The translations under genes and the position numbers were made by a program. Below, piece by piece: positions 1 through 7,846 of a DNA stretch of 64,000 bases. Below the pieces are notes generated by a model. The model ran no database searches and was not told where the DNA came from. It was given only the letters and a program-made list of their open reading frames with translations. Origin of the DNA: Bacillota bacterium. GTDB taxonomy: Bacteria; Bacillota; Clostridia; Acetivibrionales; JANLFN01. Where the stretch lies: positions 62,001 through 126,000 of the forward strand of contig JAEZTC010000014.1 in the NCBI GenBank assembly GCA_023421675.1. Reading direction: 5' to 3'. Within the stretch, counting starts at the first letter, position 1; each line of letters opens with the position of its first letter.

Positions 1-112
1 AATTATTAAGTTTCTGTTAAAAAAACTGGTATACAAGTCATATAATGTATAATTGGACTAAAACACGTTTATACTTATTAATATTGAAATTATAAGTATA
101 GGGTGTGTTGTA

Positions 113-448
113 ATGAATTATAATGTACAGGAATGTCAGCCGCTAAAGATAGAAAAAAAGGGTTTGTTCGGGAGAATGCATAACTCCACGGCAACAGAAA
201 AAAATATAATACCTGAAAAAGCAATTACCAATACAACTAAAGCAAGAGAAATTCTTGAATGTGTTAAAGCCTCCAAAAACCAACTTGAAATAGCCACAAT
301 GAATTTCGAGTACGCTGACAGTGAAGAATTGGTGGATTATTATACATATGTAATAAAGGCGTGCCAGGTAAGGTACGGGTATTATCTAAAGCAGGCTAAG
401 GACATGGGGCTGACGGTGGATACACTGAATGTGCCCACGTATTGCTAG
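113..448 (+). CDS. yaaL: YaaL-like DUF2508 family protein
   Basis: Small soluble protein of 111 aa. The C-terminal half has the pattern of the DUF2508/YaaL family: a helical stretch ending in LVDYYTYVIKACQVRYGYYL followed by KQAKDMG. The molecular function is unknown. In many Firmicutes yaaL lies between recR and bofA, so its presence just before bofA (3125) fits, and recR would be expected just left of the window. The ATG at 113 has only a weak GGGTG-type ribosome-binding site. A strong hairpin follows directly, so the gene is transcriptionally separate from what comes next. Family assignment rests on pattern recall, not a profile search. Confidence 0.75.
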   Translation: MNYNVQECQPLKIEKKGLFGRMHNSTATEKNIIPEKAITNTTKAREILECVKASKNQLEIATMNFEYADSEELVDYYTYVIKACQVRYGYYLKQAKDMGLTVDTLNVPTYC

Positions 449-460
449 GATTAGATGATT

Positions 461-490
461 AAGAAGGAAGCTGCCGCTTCCTTCTTTTAT
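461..490 (+). terminator. Rho-independent terminator after yaaL
   Basis: Perfect hairpin with arms AAGAAGGAAGC and GCTTCCTTCTT around a TGCC loop, followed by a short T-rich stretch, 13 bp after the yaaL stop codon. Confidence 0.9.
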
Positions 491-590
491 TTTCTACACT
501 ATAACGCCGTGGGTTAAAACCCATAGCGCAATGATTTCTGCAAAATCTTTATAAACTTCACTAAATAATCTTAAAATAAAACTTTTTATT

Positions 591-1260
591 CCGCTTTTGA
601 TGGAGCAAAATCGGAGGAAAACTCCTCACTCAGGCGCCGTGACGGCTTTAAAACATGGGCGCGACGGATTCCGTGACAGAACTTCCAAGCCTGCATACTT
701 ACTATTGTCCGGCCGGTTCCAATGTCATCCCTGACATACCCACCTGAATCCGTCATCCATGACGAATTCGCCAGACCTTATTAAATGCAGTCAGGAATTT
801 CTAGTCACTCCACCAAGCGCCTTCAGGGCATGGTTAACGGGAGGTTATACCAAACTTTGTAAACAAAGTTCTAACGATGCTGCTAATTAGCGGCTTCGTC
901 AGATTTCTTCATAGAACTGCCCGCATCCCCAGCCCATTGAAAGCTGAGCTGGCAGATGTTGATGCGAACGAAGTTCGAATGCCGGTGAATGGCCCGGATG
1001 GCCATTCAAGTAGCATCTGAGCAGGATAGCGAAGTTGCATCGTGCCGGCTTGAGAACGAGTGAGCAGCTTACAGATGCCGCAGTAGGCTTTCACTAGGGC
1101 GAGCCATGGAAGGTGGGGTCTGGGGGAAACCGTGGCGGCGAACAGGTTTCGCCCCAGAAACTTGTTAAATAAAAAAAGCATAGGAGTTTTTTCACAGTGC
1201 CCTAGCTAGCCTCCGCGGCGAGCGGCGACTTTTCTGCCGATTTTGGGCAGTCAAAAGCGG
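591..1260. repeat. 670-bp GC-rich element with inverted-repeat ends; candidate MITE or large structured RNA
   Basis: Stretch without a convincing gene, about 50-65% G+C in the parts counted, in an otherwise AT-rich region. Its ends are complementary: CCGCTTTTGA (591-600) pairs with TCAAAAGCGG (1251-1260), and AAAATCGG (607-614) pairs with CCGATTTT (1237-1244). The pairing continues inward as AGGAAAA (615-621) with TTTTCTG (1230-1236). The interior holds perfect hairpins: AACTTTG/CAAAGTT at 853-870, CGAAC/GTTCG at 965-977, GAATGGCC/GGCCATTC at 987-1007, and CAGATG/CATCTG at 953-1019 enclosing the previous two. I see no target-site duplication and no transposase. It could be a non-autonomous mobile element, a relic, or a large noncoding RNA. 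Confidence 0.6.
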
Positions 1261-1266
1261 CAAAGT

Positions 1267-1317
1267 AATCTTTACACCGTTAAGATTGTATGCTATAATC
1301 TTTACAGCGTTAAGATT
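1267..1317 (+). promoter_or_regulatory. tetR promoter with two palindromic operators
   Basis: A near-consensus promoter has -35 TTTACA (1271-1276) and -10 TATAAT (1294-1299) with 17-bp spacing. Two copies of a 21-bp imperfect palindrome, arms AATCTT and AAGATT, lie at 1267-1287 and 1297-1317. They differ at one base and are exactly 30 bp apart, about three helical turns. One covers the -35 box and the other overlaps the -10 box and start region. This is the expected layout for repression by the TetR-family product encoded just downstream. Confidence 0.8.
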
Positions 1318-1328
1318 GGGGGATAGTT

Positions 1329-1910
1329 ATGACTGCGAAAAGTTACCACCACGGTAATTTAAAAAAATGCCTTATCGAAGCAGGTATAGAACTCATTAAT
1401 TCGGAAGGTGAAAAGCATTTATCTTTACGAAGAATAGCTTATATGTGCGGAGTAAGCAATGCGGCTCCGTATAGCCATTTTAAAAGTAAAGAAGACCTTC
1501 TTGAAGCAATGAAAAATTATGTGACGGAACAATTCACAGAAGAACTAAACAATTCCATTCAAAATGAAGATTTAGACAACCCATATACTTTGATAAAAAT
1601 GGGAAAAGGTTATGTACTTTTTTTTATCAAAAATCCACAGTATTTTGAGTTTTTGTTTTCCCAATCCTGTATAAGGGTTGATTTGAACATGGATGAAAAC
1701 TCAAAAAATAATTACCCACCCTTTAAAATCCTAAAAGAGTTACATTTTCGAATCTTACAGAAGATGGGACTTCCAAATGAAAAAATAAAAGATGCAATTA
1801 TATCAGCATGGACAACTGTTCATGGCTTGGCAGCTATTTCAACCATGAAAGGGGTTTCTTATGATGAAAAATGGGAAGACAAGATTGAAAGCATCATCTG
1901 GAATAAGTAA
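1329..1910 (+). CDS. TetR/AcrR family transcriptional regulator (WHG C-terminal domain)
   Basis: DNA-binding repressor of 193 aa. The N-terminal helix-turn-helix lies at about residues 10-60 (LSLRRIAYMCGVSNAAPYSH, then FKSKEDLL). The C-terminal part contains WTTVHGLAAI, the hallmark of the WHG ligand-binding domain of one TetR subfamily. GGGGGAT precedes the ATG at 1329. Two operator-like palindromes cover its promoter, so autoregulation is likely. Its end overlaps the start of the hydrolase gene by 50 bp, so the two are co-transcribed and probably translationally coupled. The inducer cannot be told from the sequence. Confidence 0.9.
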   Translation: MTAKSYHHGNLKKCLIEAGIELINSEGEKHLSLRRIAYMCGVSNAAPYSHFKSKEDLLEAMKNYVTEQFTEELNNSIQNEDLDNPYTLIKMGKGYVLFFIKNPQYFEFLFSQSCIRVDLNMDENSKNNYPPFKILKELHFRILQKMGLPNEKIKDAIISAWTTVHGLAAISTMKGVSYDEKWEDKIESIIWNK

Positions 1911-2997
1911 AAAGATTAAAAAAATCGTTTTAATATTATTTTGTTCTATTACAGCGCTTATCTTTCTATGTTTTACGGTCTTACTAATAATGAGTCCAGG
2001 CAACATAAAACAATTTAAAGATCAAAACGGAAAGGTAGTAAAAAACAGTATGGCAGAAAAAAGATTCATAGACATTAACGGTTACAAAATGGGAATGGTT
2101 ATTAAGAGCAAGGATATTTCAAATCCAGTTTTATTATTTGTTCATGGTGGTCCGGGTATGCCTGAATATTTTCTGACCGAAGATTATCCTACTAGACTGG
2201 AAGATTATTTTACTGTGGTTTGGTGGGATCAGAGAGGTGCTGGACTATCCTATAGCAGTGATATAGATGAAAGTACCATAACAGTTGATCAGTATATCGA
2301 TGATACAATTGCTGTTACAAATTATTTACGCCAATATTTTGGACAGGATAAAATTTATATTATGGCACATTCCTGGGGTACATATTTCGGAATTCAAGCT
2401 GTGCAAAAAGCACCTCAGCTGTACAACGCGTATATAGGAGTTGGGCAAATTACTTATCAGAAAGAGTCTGAGAGAATGGCATATGAGTATATGTTAAACT
2501 ATTTCTCAAAAACAGGTGATGAAAAAACCTTTAAAAAACTTAAGAACAATGATTATCTATCAGACGGATATGACAAAGTAAGGGATAGCGTTATGCATCG
2601 TTCCGGCATAGGTACAACTCATGATATGACGTCTGTTGTTTCAGGAATATTCTTTCCATCTTTAACGAACAGCGAATACACTCTTGGCGAGAAAATAAAT
2701 TTATGGCGCGGTAAGATGCTGCTTAATAAAAATAAACAGCTTAAAATGAAAAAAGATTTAAGAGAAACAGTTACCAAGTTAGATGTTCCAACATACTTTT
2801 TTTCAGGCGCATATGATTATACTGTGAATTTCAAAATGTCTGAGGAATATTTAAAGCGAATAGAAGCACCAATTAAAGGATTCTATCTTTTTAAAAGTTC
2901 TGCACATAGCCCTATATTTGAAGAACCAAATAAAGTTGAACAAATAATTAAAAGCGATATATTTAAAAACACTAACGATCTTGCTGACACTAAATAA
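1861..2997 (+). CDS. Membrane-anchored alpha/beta hydrolase, prolyl iminopeptidase-like (S33)
   Basis: Serine hydrolase of 378 aa with one N-terminal membrane segment (about residues 19-46) and an extracytoplasmic catalytic domain. Visible motifs are HGGPG (oxyanion region), WWDQRGAGLSY, the nucleophile elbow AHSWG, a late Asp in FSGAYDYTVNF and the catalytic His in SSAHSP. This set is typical of the proline iminopeptidase branch of peptidase family S33, but the substrate is not predictable. The start at 1861 has an upstream AAAGGGG and lies inside the tetR gene. Pairing with a TetR repressor suggests a role in detoxification or compound-induced hydrolysis (inference). Confidence 0.85.
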   Translation: MMKNGKTRLKASSGISKKIKKIVLILFCSITALIFLCFTVLLIMSPGNIKQFKDQNGKVVKNSMAEKRFIDINGYKMGMVIKSKDISNPVLLFVHGGPGMPEYFLTEDYPTRLEDYFTVVWWDQRGAGLSYSSDIDESTITVDQYIDDTIAVTNYLRQYFGQDKIYIMAHSWGTYFGIQAVQKAPQLYNAYIGVGQITYQKESERMAYEYMLNYFSKTGDEKTFKKLKNNDYLSDGYDKVRDSVMHRSGIGTTHDMTSVVSGIFFPSLTNSEYTLGEKINLWRGKMLLNKNKQLKMKKDLRETVTKLDVPTYFFSGAYDYTVNFKMSEEYLKRIEAPIKGFYLFKSSAHSPIFEEPNKVEQIIKSDIFKNTNDLADTK

Positions 2998-3124
2998 ATA
3001 TAAAATATTCTTTTCTCCCGCTTTTTATAAAAGCGGCAATAAATGAAACAAGCTGTAATAATTCCCTCCTCTCAAAATATATATATTATGTGAAGAATAT
3101 ATATAAAGAAAGAGATGTGGGATA

Positions 3125-3397
3125 ATGGCCATCAGTTATGGCACTTTGGCGGCTTATGCGGGAGGAATAATTCTTCTTGTTATACTCGGAAAAATATTTA
3201 CAGTACCTTCAAAAGTGGTTCTGAGGTTGATCTATAATGCACTTATCGGCGGAATTGTGCTGGTAGTTATTAATCTTATAGGCGGTCTATTTCATTACCA
3301 TATTGCTTTAAACATTGCATCAGCTTTAATTACAGGTACCTTGGGTGTACCCGGAATTGTTCTTCTTATCATTTTAAAAATTATATTCAAAGCATAA
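3125..3397 (+). CDS. bofA: Pro-sigmaK processing inhibitor BofA family protein
   Basis: Integral membrane protein of 90 aa, nearly all hydrophobic, with segments at about residues 6-24, 32-54 and 62-88. The C-terminal part (NIASALITGTLGVPGIVLL) matches the conserved BofA motif. In Bacillus, BofA sits in the outer forespore membrane and holds the SpoIVFB protease inactive until pro-sigmaK is to be cleaved. Some clostridia keep bofA even where sigmaK control differs, so the exact role here is open. It is normally adjacent to yaaL; here about 2.7 kb of other sequence intervenes. A terminator follows. Confidence 0.85.
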   Translation: MAISYGTLAAYAGGIILLVILGKIFTVPSKVVLRLIYNALIGGIVLVVINLIGGLFHYHIALNIASALITGTLGVPGIVLLIILKIIFKA

Positions 3398-3412
3398 AAT
3401 GAATAGCATTAC

Positions 3413-3444
3413 AAGAGAGGACTCATGCCTGAGTCCTCTCTTTA
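3413..3444 (+). terminator. Rho-independent terminator after bofA
   Basis: Hairpin AGAGAGGACTCA / TGAGTCCTCTCT with a short TGCC loop followed by TTTATT, 16 bp past the bofA stop codon. Confidence 0.9.
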
Positions 3445-3648
3445 TTATTAATAAGTTTATAATTACTACATTGTGTATATATTTACATTTTTAGGGAAAT
3501 ATTTAATACTATAAGTAACATACAGCAATATTGTACAAAAATACCCATCCATATATTGACATAAGGCTGCACATGTAATAACATTATTTTTGTGCGTAAA
3601 TGGATATTAAGGCAATATTTAATTAAATCTGGTTGGGATGGTAATATT

Positions 3649-3894
3649 ATGGATGAAATACAGTATAGACTTCTGACAGAAGTCATAAGATTCATGGAAA
3701 TATGCCAGCGACAGACAATTGATGGTAGAATAAGCCTTGGTACTTATAGCAGGATAACCAAATTGAAATTGAGATTTCTTAATGCATTTATACGCAATAC
3801 TACAATTAATCAGGAATATGCCGATAAGGTATTAAAGCTGCTGGAAGATGATAATATGATACGTTGTTCTTTTATTAAGCTTGCCGGTAGATAA
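3649..3894 (+). CDS. Small hypothetical protein upstream of GT-C enzyme
   Basis: Predicted soluble helical protein of 81 aa from the ATG at 3649. A GTG at 3592 would add 19 residues, but no good ribosome-binding site precedes it, while GGGATGG lies before 3649. I recognise no domain. The sequence is rich in Arg, Leu and Ile, with a central ISLGTYSRITKLKLRFLNAF stretch. It ends 34 bp before the glycosyltransferase gene, so the two may share a transcript. Coding status is moderately sure. Confidence 0.5.
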   Translation: MDEIQYRLLTEVIRFMEICQRQTIDGRISLGTYSRITKLKLRFLNAFIRNTTINQEYADKVLKLLEDDNMIRCSFIKLAGR

Positions 3895-3928
3895 TGCTAT
3901 GCATAAATAGCCGTTCCAGGGTGTACAG

Positions 3929-5161
3929 ATGAAAAATAATAAACTTACAATAAGCCTTATAACATTCATTGCAGTATCATTCTTAATAAAGCTTTTTTTT
4001 ATACTTAAGTACAACAACTCAATAAACCTTGCCAGCGATGATCTTAACTATATAAAAAGTGCTGCCGTTCTTATAAAGAATGGTGTTTTAACCTATAACA
4101 GCACTACCGAGCCATCAGTTTTTGTAATGCCTCTGTACCCATATTTTGTTGCCGGTATTTTCAAAATTTTTGGGACAGGTCTTACAGGTCTACAGGCTAT
4201 AAGAATAATACAAGCTCTTATAAGCTGTACAATTATACTGACTGCCTACCTGACAGCCAAGCACCTGTTTAATTCCAAAATAGCGATAATAACTGCTTTC
4301 ATCGTCGCATTCTATCCTCCAAACATTATTACTACCGGGTATATTTTGACCGAGACCTTATTTACAGCAGTTTTAATGCTGCTAATATATCTATCCCTTA
4401 AGTTCTCTGCCTCTCCCCGTTACATCAATTTTATTTTGCTAAGCATCATCTGGACTGCAGCAACCCTGATAAGACCAACAATAGGTCTTTATCCCCTGCT
4501 TCTGTTTTTATATATGCTGATACATCACAAGCATAAATTCTTTAAATTATTCAAGCTTGGGATTGTAATGCTGCTTCCCTTTATTCTCATAATGACCCCA
4601 TGGTGGGTACGAAACTATAACGAATTTGGAAAGTTTATACCGCTGACAGCCTCAACAGGCAATCCCACACTGCAGGGCACATATATTTTTTATCAGCAAA
4701 AACCCGGTGAAACAGATTACTATGAGCCAGGAAAAAACGCTCTTGAAACAAACGAAATAGAAATGAATCTTGCCAAAAAGCGCATAAAAGAAGGCTTTAA
4801 AAACAATTTTCTTGGCTACCTTATCTGGTATACAATAGGTAAGACAGCCTTTTTATGGGGCTCTCCTTTTTATTGGCAGGTATATTTAGGCATACCTAAG
4901 ATTCTTGTTGTAATTGTACACTCCTTATTATTATTTGGTATTATTTTTATCTTTACACTATTTAGAAAAAACTTCTCAAGATATATGCTTCCTGCATCTA
5001 CCCTGATATATTTCAATATTGTCCATTGCATGTCCATGGCTTTTGACAGGTATGCCTTCCCTCTTATGCCTATTGTAAGCATATTTGCGGCATATTTTTG
5101 GTACTCTGTCTGCTGTGCCTTCAGGGATCGTTTATTGCAGCGTCCGAAAAATCCAGTTTAG
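3929..5161 (+). CDS. GT-C fold glycosyltransferase, ArnT/PMT-like (GT39/GT83 type), membrane
   Basis: Polytopic membrane protein of 410 aa with about ten hydrophobic segments. After the first segment comes an acidic loop (ASDDLNYIKSA), as expected for the catalytic Asp region of GT-C enzymes that use polyprenyl-phosphate sugars. An intracellular PWWVRNYNEFGKF motif precedes a soluble loop with the LQGTY segment. It is clearly paralogous to the protein at 13771-14991, which shares the PWW(V/I)RN and GTY motifs and the same layout. Its partner sugar donor could be made by the GT2 enzyme at 12706. It likely glycosylates lipid, teichoic-type polymer or protein at the outer membrane face; the acceptor is unknown. 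Confidence 0.75.
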   Translation: MKNNKLTISLITFIAVSFLIKLFFILKYNNSINLASDDLNYIKSAAVLIKNGVLTYNSTTEPSVFVMPLYPYFVAGIFKIFGTGLTGLQAIRIIQALISCTIILTAYLTAKHLFNSKIAIITAFIVAFYPPNIITTGYILTETLFTAVLMLLIYLSLKFSASPRYINFILLSIIWTAATLIRPTIGLYPLLLFLYMLIHHKHKFFKLFKLGIVMLLPFILIMTPWWVRNYNEFGKFIPLTASTGNPTLQGTYIFYQQKPGETDYYEPGKNALETNEIEMNLAKKRIKEGFKNNFLGYLIWYTIGKTAFLWGSPFYWQVYLGIPKILVVIVHSLLLFGIIFIFTLFRKNFSRYMLPASTLIYFNIVHCMSMAFDRYAFPLMPIVSIFAAYFWYSVCCAFRDRLLQRPKNPV

Positions 5162-5207
5162 TTAAATGCATTATTCTATGGTTTGTATCTGCAACATATA
5201 TTTAGGT

Positions 5208-5223
5208 ATGGGAAATTTCCCAT
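5208..5223. promoter_or_regulatory. 16-bp perfect palindrome before the cotS-like gene
   Basis: ATGGGAAATTTCCCAT is a perfect palindrome ending 16 bp before the GGAGG ribosome-binding site of the next gene. It could be an operator or an mRNA hairpin near the translation start. No candidate regulator is evident. Confidence 0.35.
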
Positions 5224-5250
5224 GCATAAAAAACTCCCCGGAGGTTGCAT

Positions 5251-6237
5251 ATGCAAGATATAGAGAAAATTATTTCAGAGAAATATGACCTGGATATAAA
5301 AAATTTATATCCATACAGGGATTGTTATATAATTAATACCCAAAAAGGTAAAAAACTTATTAAAAAATCTTCTCTTACAGCAGAGAGGATACTATTCGTG
5401 CATGGCGCCAAAGAACATCTTTATGAAAACGGCTTTAAAAACACAGACAGATACCTTTGTACAACTGATGGCAGCCCCAGTGTGTGCATTGAGGAAGCAT
5501 ATTATACATTGTCCGATGTACTTACAGGTGTAGAATGTAATTTTGAAAACAGGCCTGATATCATTAAGGCATCAACTTTGCTTGCATCAATGCATAGGGC
5601 TTCAAGGGGATATATTCCTCCCGAAAACAGTATTGCAAGAAATGAGCTTGGAAAGCTTCCTGTGTATTTCATGAAACGTCTTGAAGATATCAAAAAACTT
5701 AAAAAGCTTGCTAAAAAGGGCCGCAGCAGCTTTGATTATCTTTTTTTGGACTATGTCAATTATTTTTCCGATCTTGCTGAGAGTGCAATAGAGACCCTTG
5801 AAGGTTCAAACTACAGACATCATGTAATGAAGGCTGAAAAAGACGGCGGCTTCTGTCACCATGATTTTACCCAATACAATGTTACTTTGATGCAGGACGA
5901 CGTTTATATATCCAATTTTGAGTATTGCTGTTTTGAACTTAAGGTATATGACCTTGCAAACTTTATACGGCGTAAAATGAGGAAGTGCAACTGGGATATT
6001 AACGAAGCGGCAATTATAGTCAATGAGTATAGAAATACCGAGTCCTTAAGCGATGACGATATGATCATTATGAAAACAATTCTTAAATTCCCTCAAAAAT
6101 TTTGGAGAGTTGCCAACAGGTATTATAACAGCAGGCGCAGCTGGTCTGAAAGAGTTTTCATATCCAAGCTGCAGGAGGTAATTGCCGAAATTGATTCCCA
6201 TAAACAGTTCCTTGACAGATATGATCTTTTACTGTAG
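5251..6237 (+). CDS. CotS family spore coat protein (kinase-like APH fold)
   Basis: Protein of 328 aa with the aminoglycoside phosphotransferase-like fold used by CotS/CotI/YsxE coat proteins. The catalytic-loop region CHHDFTQYNV (around residue 210) has the H-x-D-x4-N pattern. It is followed by FEYCCFELKVYDLANFIRR, where a Glu replaces the expected metal-binding Asp at the start, as is common in coat members. The N-terminal lysine region is IINTQKGKKLIKKSS. The start is the ATG at 5251 with GGAGG at 5240-5244; an in-frame TTG six bases earlier is unlikely. A spore-coat role fits the neighbouring yabG and sipL genes; kinase activity is untested. Confidence 0.8.
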   Translation: MQDIEKIISEKYDLDIKNLYPYRDCYIINTQKGKKLIKKSSLTAERILFVHGAKEHLYENGFKNTDRYLCTTDGSPSVCIEEAYYTLSDVLTGVECNFENRPDIIKASTLLASMHRASRGYIPPENSIARNELGKLPVYFMKRLEDIKKLKKLAKKGRSSFDYLFLDYVNYFSDLAESAIETLEGSNYRHHVMKAEKDGGFCHHDFTQYNVTLMQDDVYISNFEYCCFELKVYDLANFIRRKMRKCNWDINEAAIIVNEYRNTESLSDDDMIIMKTILKFPQKFWRVANRYYNSRRSWSERVFISKLQEVIAEIDSHKQFLDRYDLLL

Positions 6238-6342
6238 CCCTTCGGATAACCCCTCTATTAGGGGATACAAAGAAGAGTAACACATGAGCAAAGCCCACCA
6301 TAATATGTATTAGAGTCTATTGGTTGACGAAAGGTGGGCATT

Positions 6343-7218
6343 ATGTGCAACTTGAAAATAGGTGACATTGTAGCAAGAAAATCCTACGGTTCCGACATTC
6401 TATTTAAAATAGCTGAAATTATAGAAAAAGATAACACAACAACTTATGTACTTAAGGGAATAGCATATAGAATAGAAGCAGACGCACCTGAATCAGATCT
6501 TATTCTGCAGTCGGATATAAGTATCAGTGATTACAATTTAGGCCAAAGAAGAGTTGCCGATAGAAAATGCTGGGAAATAGAAACCTATAACAGCATGAGA
6601 GGCTTAAAAAAATTCGTATTTAGAGGTACTCCAAATGAAGACCCCAAGACCTTTTCAAGGCCAGGGAAAATACTCCATATAGATGGCGACAATGAATACC
6701 TGGATAACTGCCTTAGTCATTATGACAAACTAGGAATAGACGCTGTGGGAAAGTATATTCCTGAAAGCGAGCAACCCTCATCTGTATACAAGCTGCTTCA
6801 GGAATATACTCCCGATATTCTTGTATTAACCGGCCATGACGGTTATACAAGGGGAGAAAACAGTTACAGGAACATTGAAAATTACAGGACATCCAAATTT
6901 TTTGTACAAAGCGTAAAGGAAGCAAGAAAATATGAACCCGATCTTGATAACTTACCAATTTTTGCAGGTGCATGCCAATCCATGTACAGCGATATTTTAA
7001 AAGCCGGAGCAAATTATGCCAGCTCACCCAGAAGGGTGCTTATTCATGCTCTGGACCCCGTCTTTGTCTGTCAGAAGATAGCATTTACAAGTATAGATAA
7101 AATTGTTTCACCGGTAGAAGTTATAGGCAGCACAATTACAGGCGCAGACGGAATTGGAGGCCTTCAGACAAGGGGGAAATACCGTAACGGTTATCCATTG
7201 GAACCTTACGGAAAGTAA
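6343..7218 (+). CDS. yabG: Sporulation-specific protease YabG (peptidase U57)
   Basis: Protease of 291 aa that in Bacillus and Clostridioides trims coat and cortex-associated proteins on the maturing spore. The N-terminus LKIGDIVARKSYGSDILFKI is characteristic of YabG, as are the later VLTGHDGYTRG and IFAGACQSMY segments, which probably carry the catalytic His and Cys. The start at ATG 6343 (MCNLKIG) is preferred over an upstream GTG because AAGGTGGG sits 5-7 bases before it. The gene lies directly upstream of veg, as in Bacillus. In Bacillus it is sigmaK-controlled; I could not identify a clean sigmaK promoter here. Confidence 0.92.
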   Translation: MCNLKIGDIVARKSYGSDILFKIAEIIEKDNTTTYVLKGIAYRIEADAPESDLILQSDISISDYNLGQRRVADRKCWEIETYNSMRGLKKFVFRGTPNEDPKTFSRPGKILHIDGDNEYLDNCLSHYDKLGIDAVGKYIPESEQPSSVYKLLQEYTPDILVLTGHDGYTRGENSYRNIENYRTSKFFVQSVKEARKYEPDLDNLPIFAGACQSMYSDILKAGANYASSPRRVLIHALDPVFVCQKIAFTSIDKIVSPVEVIGSTITGADGIGGLQTRGKYRNGYPLEPYGK

Positions 7219-7234
7219 GTTTTGAAAAAAATAC

Positions 7235-7303
7235 TTGACATAAATTATTTTTGCCTGCTATAATATATATTTTTTTGACAATCACTTTACTTTGTGATAT
7301 AAT
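7235..7303 (+). promoter_or_regulatory. Two tandem consensus sigmaA promoters for veg
   Basis: P1 has TTGACA at 7235-7240 and TATAAT at 7259-7264 (18-bp spacing). P2 has TTGACA at 7275-7280 and TATAAT at 7298-7303 (17-bp spacing). All four hexamers are perfect consensus. The veg promoter is a classic strong vegetative promoter in Bacillus. Confidence 0.92.
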
Positions 7304-7330
7304 TGGAGAAACAGAAGATGAGGTGATTTA

Positions 7331-7597
7331 ATGATAGAAAAAACCGATATTTTTCAAATAAAAAAAGACATTGAAAACTGCATAGGACAGAAGGTGCAGT
7401 TAAAGGCTAATAAAGGCCGCAAGAAAGCTTTTATTAGAGAAGGAGTTCTTGAAAACACCTATCCAAGCATCTTCATAGTAAAGTTTGAAAACGAGTATGA
7501 AACGACAAGAAGAGTATCCTACAGTTACACGGATATACTTACAAAAGCTGTAGAGCTTATAGTTTGCAAGGATAATACAACAATACAGGTAAGCTAA
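7331..7597 (+). CDS. veg: Veg protein (DUF1021)
   Basis: Small basic protein of 88 aa. The family is recognised from KKDIENCIGQKVQLKANKGR, then GVLENTYPSIFIVKF and VSYSYTDILT, which match the Veg family signature. In Bacillus, Veg is abundant in vegetative cells and stimulates biofilm gene expression; its exact mechanism is unsettled. AGATGAGGTGATTTA precedes the ATG. It stands alone between two very strong promoters and a terminator. Gene order yabG-veg-(sipL)-ispE matches the conserved Firmicute arrangement, apart from the missing sspF. Confidence 0.95.
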   Translation: MIEKTDIFQIKKDIENCIGQKVQLKANKGRKKAFIREGVLENTYPSIFIVKFENEYETTRRVSYSYTDILTKAVELIVCKDNTTIQVS

Positions 7598-7615
7598 TAG
7601 TGTTTATTGGATCTC

Positions 7616-7650
7616 AAAAGAGCGAAGCGGTATAGCCACTTCGCTTTTGT
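7616..7650 (+). terminator. Terminator after veg
   Basis: Hairpin with arms AAAAGAGCGAAG and CTTCGCTTTT around a loop region containing CGGTATAGCC, ending in TTTTGT. Confidence 0.85.
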
Positions 7651-7846
7651 CGCGTTTATACCACCTTATTTCTCCCCCGTGCAATATTTCCCGTCCATGC
7701 TTAAACAATTCAGTAATATTTCTTCGGTCATGCCAATATAAATTAATTAATAGTATAAGAATTTTGCATAATTACACTCGTATGATTTCCAGTGAAGTTA
7801 TACAGGATTCCAATATGCGTAAGTAAAGCAAGGGGAGGATATAAAC

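Noticed and set aside
909..1181. 90-residue open frame on the minus strand inside the GC-rich element
   Set aside because: It lies across the perfect hairpins of the element, has no ribosome-binding site and an unusual low-complexity Ser/Thr/Ala end; its openness follows from high G+C.
6240..6342. SigmaK promoter for yabG
   Set aside because: A CATAATATG-like sequence is present, but the required spacing and bases of the consensus do not match.
7651..7846. sspF or another small acid-soluble protein gene between veg and sipL
   Set aside because: No frame with the SASP signature or a ribosome-binding site was found in this gap.
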